DNA of 64,000 nucleotides from Papaver somniferum (Eukaryota > Streptophyta > Magnoliopsida > Ranunculales > Papaveraceae): contig NC_039358.1 in the NCBI RefSeq assembly GCF_003573695.1, forward strand, positions 235,427,560 through 235,491,559. Reading direction: 5' to 3'. The notes below the pieces were generated by a model. It saw only the letters and a list, made by a program, of their open reading frames with translations. It was not told the origin of the DNA and did no database searches. How positions within the stretch are numbered: the first letter of the stretch is position 1; each line of letters starts with the position of its first letter. This document shows, in pieces, positions 1-12,619 of the stretch. Made by a program: the position numbers and the translations under genes.

Positions 1-750
1 GGACAAAGAAGATGCTTAATAAAAGAACATATATTAGAAAAAAAGAGAACTGCCTCGGTTTTTGGAAAGAAGAGAGTATCGCTCTTTCAACTTGGACCAT
101 TTTTAGATTAAAACGAAAAACTGATCGCATTTCTTTTTGGGGAATCAGAAGGAGTAATATTCTGAGTTTTGGATATTATTTATGATGATTAAAAGAAGCC
201 CTTCCGGGGTGAAAAGTGGATTTGTAATTGTCCCAACCAAAAAAATCATGTTCATCTTTTAACAGTGGTTCTCTATGAATTGTCAAAATAAACCATTGCA
301 AACCCGGGGTGAGCTCCGCACACAAGAAGTTAGCAGGGCCACTTTTGGTGGTACCAACTGAAGTGTTAGTGAGAGTATGGTGTTGCCATGGTTTTTTTTG
401 GCGGTTCACACATACTTTTTGATTTTTTAATTCACTCTTATTCAAATTTGTTCCATTATATTAGAGAGATTTTGTTATGGAATTAAAAAGTAGAAGAAGA
501 AAACAATCAAACAATTAGATTGCTAATTCAAAGAACAAAGAATTTTGAGGCGAAAAGGGTCAAAATTGGGTCAAACGAGTGAATAGAAATAAGGATAATA
601 CGTTGCTTGCTATTGTCCCGTTATTTAACTCGGTGATTAGCTTAATTGATCTTGACTAATTGACTCACTTAGCTTTGTTTTTAGTGTTGTTTTTCTAGCT
701 TTATATTACTAAAAATTGTTTTAAAAGTCTGTTTCTTTTTGCCAAATACT
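1..750. other. Left-edge stretch without a recognised gene
   Basis: AT-rich sequence. A minus-strand open frame at 176-445 (89 codons) begins at a TTG, not an ATG. Its last 50 or so residues have a protein-like composition, but I recognise no domain. I see no clear splice acceptor upstream of it on the minus strand. It could be a decayed exon or chance. Nothing else is supported here. Confidence 0.4.
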
Positions 751-778
751 TTTCGTCTTTAGAAAGAAGTCAGATTTT

Positions 779-1785
779 GGATTATTTGGTTTTTGGTACT
801 CATGTTTTGACCAAAAATTGGTTTTGGTCTAATATTTGTCCAGTCTTTGCGTTTGATCTAAAGACCAATGTTGACCCTCGTTGACCATTACCGACCTAAT
901 TTTAATTAAATTTGTAAAATAAATTATCTGAGTTTACAAGTCTTCCCTTGAATCCAATGGTTCCAAAAACTAAACCATTAAATCAATGGTTCCAAATAAA
1001 ACCCCAAATCAAAATTATATGAGTTTACAAGTCTGCCCGTGAAGCAAATCCGATGGATTCTGGTGATGCACAATCCAAAGTTCCAAACCTATATATAACA
1101 TTTTAATATACGAAGTTACTGAAATTGTTAACAGAAAACAAGCTAATTCACGTTTTGAATTCTATCGAACTATCTAAACTGGCAGGAATTTGCACAACCT
1201 CAGGATAATGTAGATTAGAGCATACCTTAAGTGTTTTCTAATTTCCGGCAACTCAATTTCTTTCCTTGGTTTAGGTAGTATCAGTGGCTTCATTTAATGG
1301 AGGGGATAATCTCAAGTGTGTTTGTGAATGAAAAAACAAGAAGAACTGGATTTTGTTGCTACCGGGAAATAGCCTTGGGTGGCTTCATTTGTCGTTGATT
1401 TTATTGATGGTTGGCTGAGATATGTAGTGTCTTTCAGCTCCAATGTAACGAGGATATGTGGCTTGTTATGAAACACATATTTGCATATGAAGAAGAATAT
1501 AAAAGGAAGATCGAAATCAACCTCAAACTGGCCCTGTCACCCACATAAACTGCATGCTAAGTGTTTGAATTTTTTTTTCAAAGAAAATTAAAACGCTTAG
1601 AATATTCATGGTGGTGTCTACAAATTTAAAGGGTATAATGTTTAATAATTACTAACTGAAAGTCAAAACTTAACTGGGTCAATGCCAGTCAACATTGGTC
1701 TTTAGACAAAACGCCAAAGTCTGGACAAATGTTAGACCAAAACCAATTTTTGGTCAAAATGTGAGTACCAAAAACAAAATAATCC
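779..1785. repeat. Foldback element with ~97-bp inverted arms
   Basis: The stretch 779-874 is matched, as reverse complement, by 1688-1785, with roughly 92% identity and one indel. Each arm contains the palindrome-like core GACCAAAAATTGGTTTTGGTC. Weaker similarity continues outward for tens of bases, so the true ends lie beyond the coordinates given. The ~810-bp interior has no coding potential; it contains a short direct repeat (GAGTTTACAAGTCT near 932 and 1020). Long inverted arms around a noncoding core suggest a non-autonomous DNA transposon, possibly MULE-like. I could not find a target duplication, so the family is an inference. Confidence 0.55.
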
Positions 1786-3242
1786 TCAGATTTTTTTTCT
1801 TATAAAAGTCATTTCAGTTTTAAAAATACCGAAAACCTTGTTGTAATCATTTTTGTTTCAAAAATCGTTCTATGACTACAACTCTTTAACATTACTACAA
1901 CTGGTCTGACCAACAAGTTAACTACAACCAGTCAGCTATATTCTTCAGCAAAAATGTTCAAGTTGAGATGCAAGAGGAGGCGATTGCAGAACTAGGAGTC
2001 AGTAGAATGAGCAATGAAGATAAATATTTGGGTTCTCAAATCTTAAAGAAGAGGAACAAATCTGCATCTAGCTCATAAATTTCTAGTGGAGAAGTTCGAT
2101 GGTAAACCTATTGGCTGGAAAATACATTTTCTGTCACACGCAGGAAGGAAATTACATATAATCCGTGCTTTCTCTGCTACCTATCTACTTTATAGATGTA
2201 AGCTTCATTCCAAAAGAAATCATCAACAAGCTAAACCAGACAATAAGAAATTTCTGGTGGGGTCATTAAAAAGATCAAAGGAAGTTAAGAAGATGCATTA
2301 CTTGAAATGGGATGATTTATCACAAGCAAAGAAAAGGGTGGTTAGGGATTGAGGTCTCTAGAGCTACTCAACAAAGCTCTAATAGCTAAGTTCATATGGA
2401 AATTTCTACATGACTCTTCTTCTTTTTGGGTTTTGCATTGAAAACAAAGTATCCGAGGGATGTTTCCTTTTGGTCTGCAAAGAAGCCGCATAAGTACTCT
2501 TCTAGTTGGGACGCCATGTTGGATTGCAGAAGAAATCTCAAAGTGGGGTGTCTTTGGCTTGTGGGCGATGACAGTGACATTAGAATCTGAATTGATCCCT
2601 GGATCTCATCTATCCCTGGATTTACTCCTGCTTACCCGTCAAATTCAGGAAGCTTACCTCAACTAGTATAAGATTTGATTACAACAAATGGAAACTGGAA
2701 TGAGGAGCTCATATATCAACTATTTGATCGATTCACGAAAGAGCAAATAATCAAGATCTATATCAACAGAGATGCAAAAGATAAGTTGATCTGGACATTT
2801 ACTATCCATGGATATTTTACCGCAAAGTCATTCCAAACCCATCTCAACTCCTTTGCAGGAGAACCGTCTAGCCTCAATGACAATTCTTTTCCCTGGAAAA
2901 GATTTTGGGAAGTTGAGAAGCTTGTTCCAAAATTCTAGAACTTCATGTAGAATAAAGATAGAGTCCCGTTCTACATGTCAATATCAATACAGACAACAAT
3001 GAAATTTATAGTAAGAGGAAAATTCGTCGACTTTATAAATCGTCTCTAGCCGATCTCTCTTTCTATACGAGTTTATTCGCGTTCTTATCTTGAGTCGAGT
3101 TCTGTTTAAGAACGGGCTGACATCCGCCACAGGGTAAACCACCGCCTCTCAGGCCTCCCCGATCGATTCTACCATAGAGGCCAACGATAGACAATAACAC
3201 AACGACAAGGTATACTCGACATGAATTAGCCGTTAATGAAAC

Positions 3243-3357
3243 CTCGGATTCCGGCATTGAATAGATCGGCAGATAAGAATATTTGTCCATCTATAATGGA
3301 AATTACGTTGGTAGGGATATAAGCCGAAACATCCCCAGATTGAGTCTCTACTATTGG
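3243..3357 (-). pseudogene. Plastid atpA fragment
   Basis: Translation on the minus strand gives [18 protein letters not shown] followed by a stretch ending [12 protein letters not shown]. This is the region of plastid ATP synthase alpha after the nucleotide-binding core. The residues FLSADLFN fit the plastid protein rather than mitochondrial atp1. Only about 38 codons are present, cut off at both ends, so it cannot make a product. Just beyond the low-coordinate end, 3201-3227 resembles (by memory) the plastid rbcL leader, which I regard as tentative. Confidence 0.85.
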
Positions 3358-3468
3358 GCGTGACTTCTTGTTCTTCTTCTTCGAATGAAGCAGCTGGGGA
3401 AGTCTTACTCATTTTAGTGTGCCGCCTACCGAGCAACAGAGCGATGTGCATGGGCCATGTGCAACGAA

Positions 3469-3559
3469 CGGCTCATTGAAACCATCCGAAATAAAGTACT
3501 CATCTTCGAAGAAAGGCCCGGCTCCCCTCCCAGTATACCTTCCCTCTACGCTTAGGCTC
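3469..3559 (+). repeat. 91-bp inverted repeat, copy 1 (partner 6041-6131)
   Basis: This 91-bp stretch is the reverse complement of 6041-6131 with a single mismatch that I can see (near 3541). The second copy runs into the nad4 fragment. The two copies bracket most of the organelle mosaic, about 2.5 kb apart. It is probably mitochondrial sequence present twice in the donor molecule, or picked up twice during integration. Confidence 0.85.
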
Positions 3560-3893
3560 CAGTATCAGGAAGTAGTAACCAGGAAGATAGCCCGGTCATG
3601 ACTGTTGCCTTTCAGTTATTCGGCCACTCTACCCCCTTGGTGTGCCAATTGGAGAGCACACGTAAAACTTGACCCCCAAAAAAGACCTTGTGATTTGAGT
3701 TAGTATATTTGTAAGACTTTACTAATTCTTCTCGGGTGGATTCTAGATTTTATTCCCCCAAAACAACGGATACTTTTAGAAAACTCTACGATATGCGGCA
3801 CTTTGATACCCACGACTTCGTGTAGAATTGAAAAAAGGACTTAGTTGAATGGCTGGCGAGATGGATTTCCTCAAGTTCCTGCAGGGTGAGAGA

Positions 3894-3968
3894 GGAGGTG
3901 TAGCGCAGTCTGGTCAGCGCATCTGTTTTGGGTACAGAGGGCCATAGGTTCGAATCCTGTCACCTTGA
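3894..3968 (+). tRNA. Organelle-derived tRNA-Pro (UGG), probably not functional in the nucleus
   Basis: A 75-nt cloverleaf with D-arm GCGCAGTCTGGTCAGCGC, anticodon loop TTTGGGT (anticodon TGG), T-arm with GGTTCGAATCC, and acceptor arms GGAGGTG / CACCTTG plus discriminator A. It resembles the plant mitochondrial tRNA-Pro(UGG). The first acceptor position is G opposite G, where I would expect C-G, so the terminal pair is broken. It lies in the organelle mosaic and lacks visible nuclear pol III context other than its own internal boxes. Confidence 0.85.
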
Positions 3969-4161
3969 CTGTAGATCCTCTCCTTTCAGTCGAGTCACTA
4001 AACTATCTTGTAATATCGTAGAATAAGTATCTTCTTTCGTGAGACCCACCCCTTACCGCAAGCCTCGTCCTCTTTCCAGCGAGTCCACTCCCCCCTCACA
4101 TGTAGGACATATGAGCCCCCTACGGGTCCCTCATATAGACATATGAGTTTTTTCATCCCTT

Positions 4162-4347
4162 CTTCCACCGCCGGTTGACCAAAATGAGGATCCCAAATTG
4201 CATGCGCAATCGGTCTTACATGTAAAGGGTCTTTTACCCATGACTCAAAATTTCCTTGCCAAGCTACATGAAATAGATTTCCGGAAGTCCAAAGAAAAAT
4301 TATTGCTAACTGCCCGAAGTGAGAAGCAAAAATATTCTGATAAAGAT
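4162..4347 (-). pseudogene. Plastid psaB N-terminal fragment
   Basis: The minus strand reads [20 protein letters not shown] then [19 protein letters not shown] and [20 protein letters not shown]. This is the N-terminal part of photosystem I apoprotein A2. The match begins within the helix I region and stops after the QPAVE block. About 60 codons remain and both ends are sharp joins to unrelated sequence. A larger plus-strand open frame over the same bases is a shadow. Confidence 0.88.
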
Positions 4348-5346
4348 GATCCCGCTCTAGAAAGATTGGCGGAGAAACGAGTCTTTCCTTTCAGTAGGTC
4401 TCATTACATGGAGGATAGGGACAAGGAGAGAGACCTATGAGAAACACACAAGCAGATCGGAGATATCAGATAGCCAGATATGTGATGATCCACCACTGCT
4501 GCTAAGTCCAATCATGAAAAAGTCATCAGCTTGCCATTATAGGCCAAAGGTTAAAAGACGACTAACAGAGATAGATTGACACCAATGCGGATTCCCAGAT
4601 TGTTGAATTTAACTTTTAGAGTCTATATCTAGTACCAGCCAGAGTATCGACTGAGAATATGTTCTAGTCGGTGAAACCGGTGAACCACGCGAGCTGGTTA
4701 GATGCGTGGGGCAGAGGGCCCGTAGTACCCCAACAGCTAAAGTAGTTGCTTTTAGTGTTGTAGTACAATTTGAAATGGATGGAACTGGCACTAAAAATAA
4801 ATGAAGAAAGGTACACGTAATATCATATATGATCGACATTTGGACATAAATGAAAGGACCGTCTTCTGTTACTTTGTTTCCCCTGAAAATGGGTCTGGTA
4901 CCGATCACTCTGTTGCAGCAGGGCGCTAGGGACCGGTAACGTTACGTCTGTCGCTTAGGTGCTACCATGCCGCGGGTAACTGAATAAGGACTAACGGGCG
5001 GTCAGTCGTCTTTACATGGGCCTCATCTCATTCGGGGGAATCATTCTTTCAGAACCTCTCCCGGAAGAACGACATGCATTCTAGGTCAAGCCTATCGTGG
5101 GCAAGCAATTGATCCCCCGGGCGTGGCGTAGATTCTTTCTATCTCTCACCGAAGCCAATAAGTTCGACAATTATTGTTCGAGGGGAGTGGGCCATCACCA
5201 TCCTAAATCTCTAAGCGAAGCCGAAGCCAGTGATGGCATCCGACGCAGGGTCAAGACATGGTTCGGAGAGCAAGATGATTGGTTGCCACTCACTCCTAGC
5301 TTGATTGTCGGTCGCCACTCACACCTAGTTGGGCCGGTTGTGTGGT

Positions 5347-5443
5347 TTCGTTCAGTCATTAATAACTTGGTTATTTTTAGATAATAGTAGATAGAAACAA
5401 CGCTCGTAAGAAGTCCTATTGAAACCAAGAAATATAGGCATGT
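5347..5443 (-). pseudogene. Plastid ndhB fragment
   Basis: Minus-strand translation gives [20 protein letters not shown] followed by [11 protein letters not shown]. This is close to the C-terminal exon of plastid NADH dehydrogenase subunit 2 (ndhB). Roughly 32 codons remain before both sides switch to unrelated organelle-like sequence. Confidence 0.8.
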
Positions 5444-5533
5444 ATTGTTATAGGTATAACTAGTGCAATAGGCACTCCAACTGTAAGAAGGTACTCCTAC
5501 GAGGATAGCATACCACTAACTAAGAAAATCGGA

Positions 5534-5982
<449 letters not shown>

Positions 5983-6040
5983 CTAATACCATAGAAACGG
6001 CTATACATTCTATCGTCAATACTTTTTCACTTGCGTTCTC

Positions 6041-6128
6041 GAGCCTAAGCGTAGAGGGCAGGTATACTGGGAGGGGAGCCGGGCCTTTCTTCGAAGATGA
6101 GTACTTTATTTCGGATGGTTTCAATGAG

Positions 6129-6131
<3 letters not shown>
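6041..6131 (-). repeat. 91-bp inverted repeat, copy 2 (partner 3469-3559)
   Basis: Reverse complement of 3469-3559 with one visible mismatch. It leads directly into the nad4 fragment, so the repeat is probably mitochondrial intron or flanking sequence of nad4, though I cannot prove that. Confidence 0.85.
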
Positions 6132-6421
<290 letters not shown>

Positions 6422-8094
6422 TAATGACGTTGGGGTTATGCACAAAGTGGGTAGATTTGTAGAAGGAGTCCCAAATGAATGTCTCTGGTAGCTAATTGGC
6501 TAAGATTAAGTTTATCACTACTATTTGGGGTCAGACTTACTTTGGGCTATTTGGAAGGATAGAAACACTTTGGTTTTTGAGAAAAACAAGTGTATATTGG
6601 TGCAGTACTACAACTGGGTCTTTATTGGTTTTATATTTACTATAACGAAAATGGAAATCCACCCCTACCCCCACCTACCCCCAATAGCAGACTACTACTA
6701 CAATATCTGAAATGGTTACATAGTCTCCACAACCAGAGGGAATGATCAAATTCAACAATGATGCATCTATAAAGAACGAGAGTCTTCTAATGCAGTAGTT
6801 TCCGGGGATCATTTAGGGGCCTTCATCGGTGCAGAAACTTTTTTTTTTAATCGGTCAAAGAGAAAATTCATTGAAAAGAGAGCTACTTAAGAGGCGTACC
6901 TCAACCCAATGAATACAAGCGGGAACAAAAAAGAGAAGGGCACTTTTACAAATCCAAAACAACAACAAAGTACAAGCTTACAAAGGCCGGAATAAAGAGT
7001 CCCATAATACAATCGCCATATTCGCCGTTAGACCTAGCAACTTCGTGCTCGACTCGGACAAAAGAACGCTTGAAGTTTAACGTTTCTAATGAGGCTTACC
7101 AATTTTTTTTTTTTCAAAGAATCTTTCATTTCTGTCTATCCATATGCACCACCATATTGCAACCAGAATGTTATTTTAAATTCTACTAAGTCTTTCGTCA
7201 CCCCAATTATACTTCCAAGACTTCACATTTGTGGTGACATTTGAATTGTAAGTCCAATCAAAACGACATCCTTCAACAAAGTAATCCCAAACTCTCCGGG
7301 TTCTCCAACATTCATAAAATAAATGCGAACTAGCTTCATTGTCTTCATCACAAAAGCAACATAAGCTAGAAACATCCATACCTCTTCTTAATAGCTTATC
7401 CGCCGTCATTATCTTATCATCAGAAATAATCCAAAGAAAAAATTTGATTTTGCAAGGATACTCCCGGCTCCAAACAACATCGATTGGAAAATTCGGCTCA
7501 CCTTGATCTTCATCGCTCCTAATACCATCCTTAACCGTATATTGACCACGACTATTTCCGACCCAAACTCGGCTATCCAAAACACCTTCTTGAATTGAAA
7601 TTGAAGAGAGAAGATTTGATATAGTTGTTACTTCAAGTGAAATAGTTTGAGAGTATCTTTTGCCTAGACATAAACCTCCACCTTAAACAATCTTCCACTA
7701 CACCAAATCAAGGATTTCCTTATTGAAGAAAAGTGTTACAAAAAAATTAGAGCTAATTTCCCTAACTAAGAAAAATGGTTATCAATAGCCAGTTATATAA
7801 TGTGTTAGTATTTTATCTAATGCTTTTAGTTTTTTAGGAAACTTAAATAGGCTAACACATGCATTTTGTTTACAATTTTTTTCCTAACTATTGACATTTT
7901 ATACTTCATAATTACTTGTAATGTAGAGATTGTGTTATAATGTTTGCTAACCCTCTGTATAACAATTCAAGTGACTAATAAAGAGATGACATGTGTCTTG
8001 TTTTTCAAAATAGTCTAACTCATTTTCTACGTTAGGAATTCGTTAGATTTTAATAGAAAAATACTGGCACTTTCATGTGATCCTCGCCTGAAGC

Positions 8095-8165
8095 CGGCCA
8101 CCTGAGAATGCCAGTTCCGGTCACCTGGGAATGCCAGGTTCCGGTCACCTGGGAATTTCAGGCCA
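8095..8165. repeat. Subterminal ~23-bp tandem repeat in CACTA
   Basis: Three imperfect copies of a unit containing CCGGTCACCTGGGAATGCCA lie about 400 bp inside the left terminus. Subterminal repeats of this kind bind the TnpA-type protein in known En/Spm elements; that role here is inferred from position only. Confidence 0.6.
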
Positions 8166-8439
8166 TCCATATTTTCAAATTCAAATTTTGACACTGCAAC
8201 TTACTGTAACCATTCTTATTTCTGAAACTACAATACATTCAGGAACAATTTACAGTGTAATCATTCACCAAATTGAATAGCTGAAACACATATAAGTCAT
8301 TCAGGTGTTAAAAAAATGATTTAGTTCATGTGCCATATACTAGATAGATGCTATATTGCTTTATATCTACTGGTATTCCAACATCAACAGTCGAAATTAC
8401 CTCTACCCCTAGCTTAAAGATGTGCTCAGTGTTGGTGTT

Positions 8440-8589
8440 TCAATTGTACTTGCAAGAGGAATTCTTCATTGACATTGTGAACTGGTTCCTCTTGATGGAG
8501 TTGTAATAACGCAAGGATTCAAAGCTTGGATTCAAATCTTGATCGTGTATGGGCATCAGAATAGCACTAGGTGATGATGTTTCTAGTAC
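8440..8589 (-). CDS. Candidate last exon inside CACTA, unrecognised
   Basis: On the minus strand a good acceptor (TTGTGCAG, ending at 8590) is followed by 49 uninterrupted codons ending in TGA at 8440-8442. The peptide begins VLETSSPSAILMPIHDQDLN and contains SFESLRYYNSIK. The splice signal and clean frame suggest a real exon, either of a TnpA-like transposon gene or of a captured host gene. I recognise no domain. Confidence 0.35.
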   Translation of the reverse strand, partial: VLETSSPSAILMPIHDQDLNPSFESLRYYNSIKRNQFTMSMKNSSCKYN

Positions 8590-8989
8590 CTGCACAATTT
8601 TTTTAAGAAGTTAGGTGTAGTCTTATCCTTATCTGATACAACATACACATAAAGATGGATATAAATACACTATACTCTTCTCAGTGTTGTCAATCACCAC
8701 ATACATTCTCATAATGCATTCACACGAAACTAGAACACATGTCAATGACTATTTCCTATAGTTCTTACAAGTTAATGTCGGCATGTAGGTAATACAATCA
8801 CATAGATTTCATGAGTAATGGACTGTTGCTTACTATTCTCATCTAAGTACCCAGCTTGTTCCCTCATTTGTGCCTACATTAGAACAAGTATTGATATGTA
8901 TTAGCATACAAAATACGTAACCCAGCATAAAAAAACTCATGATACTTTCAAATTACTACACCATCTACTTACTGTGTAACCCTTATGAG

Positions 8990-9480
8990 TTATCCGAACT
9001 GTCATCATCACTGGATTCTTGCTTCTTTGTTGCTGGTGCAAGGAGCAACTTTCTTTGCAACTGGCTGTTGCATCAATGGATTTTCTTTTTATCAATAAAT
9101 CAACCAACCCAATAAGAAAAATAGAAAACTTTCAAATGACTATAGTTCTAATGAAAACTGAACTTATTATATAATATTACAAATGGTCCAAAAAAACTCA
9201 CATCCTCAGAGCTTGAATCATCTGAACTATCATCAGTAGTTGATTCGTTTTCTTCTTGAAATTTCCATTCTTAGTTAAAGGAGCTGCAACCTTTTTAGAT
9301 GTAGCAGCAGCTAAGAGACAAACTTTTCTCAAACATAACATCTTTTAAATGCAAAATAAACAAACCCACAAAAATAAAAGGTACTCACTTTCTCGGAATC
9401 ACTATCAAATCCGATTCAGAGCAGCAAGATTCTGGTTTTTCCTTCTTAGCTGCTACTTGTTTTGTAACATGAAACACAGG
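8990..9480 (-). pseudogene. Captured fragments of a nucleolin-like acidic protein gene
   Basis: Three blocks on the minus strand, separated by intron-like AT-rich DNA, encode alternating Lys/Ala-Pro and acidic Ser/Asp runs. Near 9390-9480 the reading is KQVAAKKEKPESCCSESD. Near 9195-9300 it is SKKVAAPLTKNG then ESTTDDSSDDSSSEDV. Near 8995-9060 it is AKKVAPAPATKKQESSDDD. This pattern is typical of nucleolin-type or related nuclear acidic proteins, but low-complexity similarity is weak evidence of orthology. Frame changes are needed between blocks, so it is not a working gene. Confidence 0.4.
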
Positions 9481-10259
9481 TTCCTGAAATAACATGTGGG
9501 ACAAACTAGAAATTAAAAACTACACATATATCACTTCAAGGGTATAAATAACAGGGAAAGATTGCAGGACCTAGTTCTTACACATTTGCTTCTTCTTATG
9601 ACCACGTTCTCAAATAATTTCCATCCTTTTAAGAATCGCAAGCACTTGATCCTATTGAAAGTAAGTAATATAAAAGGGAGAACTTAACTGACTCTTCCCT
9701 ACAGCTTTGAGCTAAATATCTGCTGGGTAATGCTTTTTGCTTTGCATCATGGTGAACCAGTAAGAGCCACCTCTATTAGGACATGGTTTACATCCTCAAA
9801 CCTCTCAGACAATAGTAAGATACAATCCATAAAATATGTATTCTAAGCAAACACCATGTTTCTAAATCCCACAAAAAAGAACAAAAAAACAAATCCAGAC
9901 TAACCCCTGAATGAAAATTTAAGCAAACTTCAAACATACAAAACACAACAAAACCCATATCAATATTATTTATGAAGTGCTAGTTAACCATAGAAGGATA
10001 GACTATCACTCTAACCAAGGTCAAAAAGTATAAATCCCTTTTTCAAAAACAAAACAAGAACCCCTAAACAGAGATTAAAACCCAATAACCTATTTTTCAG
10101 ACAAACAGAAACCCTTAAAAAAAAATCCTCAAAAATTACAAAAAAAGCACAGAAGATTCAAATATCCTAGTGCAAATCACACAGAAAACAAGTTGTATTA
10201 AAAAGGAAAAAAAAAATTCAAAAATCACAAAATCAAAAACTAGCAAGAGATTCAGAGGT

Positions 10260-10690
10260 AGATTCACAAACCTTTGAACACAGCGACTCCTCCAAATGGA
10301 CTTCCAAACTAACCCTGAAAAAAGGAGAATTAGAGAAAAATCAGTACCAAAGTCTTAGTATGAAACCTTAAAATAAAAACCCAAAACCATTTTTCATGAA
10401 ACCCTAGTACGTGAAATTGATAATATGAAACATTGAAACTGATATTCGAAATTAAAATTAAACTGAAACTGACCAGATTAAGAGATGCAGCCACTGTGAG
10501 CAATAGATGTGAAGGATTTGTATTAGGCCTTGATTTGGAAATTTTGTTACGAGATAGGGTTTTGGTTGAGGCGGAGTTAGAGAGGAAAACAACCGAGAAA
10601 GAGAAAGGAAAGAAGAGAAAGAGGAAAGTGAGAGGAGAGGAGAAATTTTTTTGGTTTTTGTATAAAATTTTGGACGGTGAAGATTGATCC
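10260..10690 (-). promoter_or_regulatory. Promoter/5'-leader-like region of the captured gene (minus strand)
   Basis: On the minus strand 10690-10560 is a CT-rich tract typical of plant 5' leaders and includes the telo-box-like motif AAAACCCTA. Further on, at about 10322, an acceptor TTTTTTCAG opens a 40-odd-bp exon-like block that ends before GTTTGTGA near 10270. A plus-strand open frame here (10433-10687, TTG start) is a shadow of the purine-rich strand. Telo boxes are common upstream of nucleolar and ribosomal genes, which fits the acidic-protein fragments downstream. Inference. Confidence 0.35.
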
Positions 10691-10786
10691 TCGGTTCCTC
10701 ATACGGATTGTGGAAGTTTTTGAACGGTGGAAAATTGGTTATGGATTCTCATACGGATTGATACATGTGTGTTTCTTTTGAACAAA

Positions 10787-11310
10787 AGTGTGTTTCTTTT
10801 GAACCTTCATAAGACCAAAATCCAAATTTCGGTATTTCGAAATACTTTCATATTTGGTAGGATTATATATTTTTATATAAGGAACATTCCACGGAAATCT
10901 TATCTTCAAATTAATTGTTGTTTTGATGTTTTATAGAAAAAGGTGACACACAACTGTGTTCTTTTGAACCTTCATAAGACCAAAATCCAAAGTTTTGTAT
11001 TTCGAAATACTTTCATTTTTGGTAGGATTGTATATTTTTATATAAGGAACATGTCACCGAAATCTTAGCTTCAAATTAATCGTTGTTTAGATGTTTTAGA
11101 GAAAAAGGTGACACACAAGTGTGTTCTTTTGAACAAAAGTGTGTTTCTTTTGAACCTTCATAAGACCAAAATCCAAAGTTCTGTATTTCGAAATACTCTC
11201 ATTTTTGGTAGGATTGTATATTTTTATACAAGGAACATGTCACGGAAATCTTAGGTTCAAATTAATCGTCATTTAGATGTTTTAGAGAAAAAGGTGCCAC
11301 CATGTCAAGA
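10787..11310. repeat. Tandem repeat, ~165-186 bp x 3, inside CACTA
   Basis: Three consecutive copies share CCTTCATAAGACCAAAATCC (at 10804, 10969 and 11155), the block GTATTTCGAAATACT, a TATATTTTTATA box and the end motif TAGAGAAAAAGGTG. The third unit is longer because of an internal duplication of GTGTTTCTTTTGAAC. Copies differ by a few substitutions. No coding potential. Confidence 0.8.
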
Positions 11311-12600
11311 TTATGTCATTATAACCATGTCAAAAATATCTGACAGGTTTAGTACTCAGGTGTAGATTCCGACATAATATGAGATGACATTGAGGATAAT
11401 ATGAACAATATTGGTAGGTTAATGATTTTTATGAAGATTCTCAGTTAGTGGAAGCAGAGATTCCTTTGGAATATTCCCCCAAACCTTAAACGGACCCCTA
11501 TTCGCCAACTTCGAGGCATGAACCTGGCTTCGAGATCGAAACCTGGAGGTAAGTGGACTACTATAAGTCGAAAACTTCGGAAGACAATGAACCCATATAA
11601 TATGCCAAACATTAGTAGGTTTACGACTCCGATGTAACTAGCAAGGTTTCAATATTAAAAATTAACGCATTCGTCTGAAGATGTATTTTTGACTTACAAC
11701 GAAATAAATATTTCTCTGGAAAATAATATATACCAGATTTTTAAAATTGAACTGAGGATTATCCTGGTGAATATTAAAGATCCATAATCGAACTTACAAC
11801 AAACAAGATTTCGACATAAGTTGCACATACATAAATTGATAAGTAAATTACGGATCAACTAGGCCGACTTTTTAGCAGGATATATCATAGAAATTCGCAA
11901 AGGTGGAGCTAATGTGTCATTTCTAGCTTCAAATATGGTTAAAGGTATACAAACACATGTCAAATTGAGTGTTCCATGTCTAGACTAAATATTAGCTTTT
12001 GGATAACAAGGTCAATCTAATTTCTCATAGGGAGTCTATAATAAAAACGGGACTGAGGAAACAGAGTTTAGTAAACAAAATCAGTAATTTCGAATCATTA
12101 ATCGATTTCTGAGACAGAAATCAAATTTTGTTAATCAGAGATCAGTCAAGGCATATTTTGGTCCACACTCCACACAAAATCGGTAAATATCTAGTCACTA
12201 TAATCAATTTTCAATCCAAATAGTAGGTTTCAGATAACAAGATTTCAGATAAATATCTAGTCACTATCTAGAACCATGAGGATCGCACATTACATGGCTG
12301 ACAGGGAATCTAATTTAAACAAGTCAAGAGGATTATGCTTACAGTTACAGATCACACTACTCGAAATTATAAGCTGACACTTAAAATTGATTAAATCATG
12401 ATTAAATTATAAAGTCCTAACTTTTAAAAATTTCATCAAAATATAATAAGTTGATTCCATTAATCAAATATTGGGTTACCTTTCCACAAAATTTATTTAC
12501 TGAACTCTGTTTGAAGCTCGTTAAACAAAAAATCTGTCCTCAAAATGATTTTACAGAACTCTTTTTGGTTACAGTTGGTTCAATCCAAAGGTTACCTGTT
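11310..12600. other. CACTA interior without recognised genes
   Basis: AT-rich sequence between the tandem repeats and the transposase remnant. I see no open frame of note, no domain and no further repeat, apart from a short duplicated phrase (TCAGATAACAAGATTTCAG, TATCTAGTCACTAT) near 12185-12270. Confidence 0.5.
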
Positions 12601-12619
12601 CGATGCAATTACACAGTGG

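Noticed and set aside
176..445. 89-codon minus-strand open frame
   Set aside because: No ATG, no domain, no clear splice signals; kept only as a remark.
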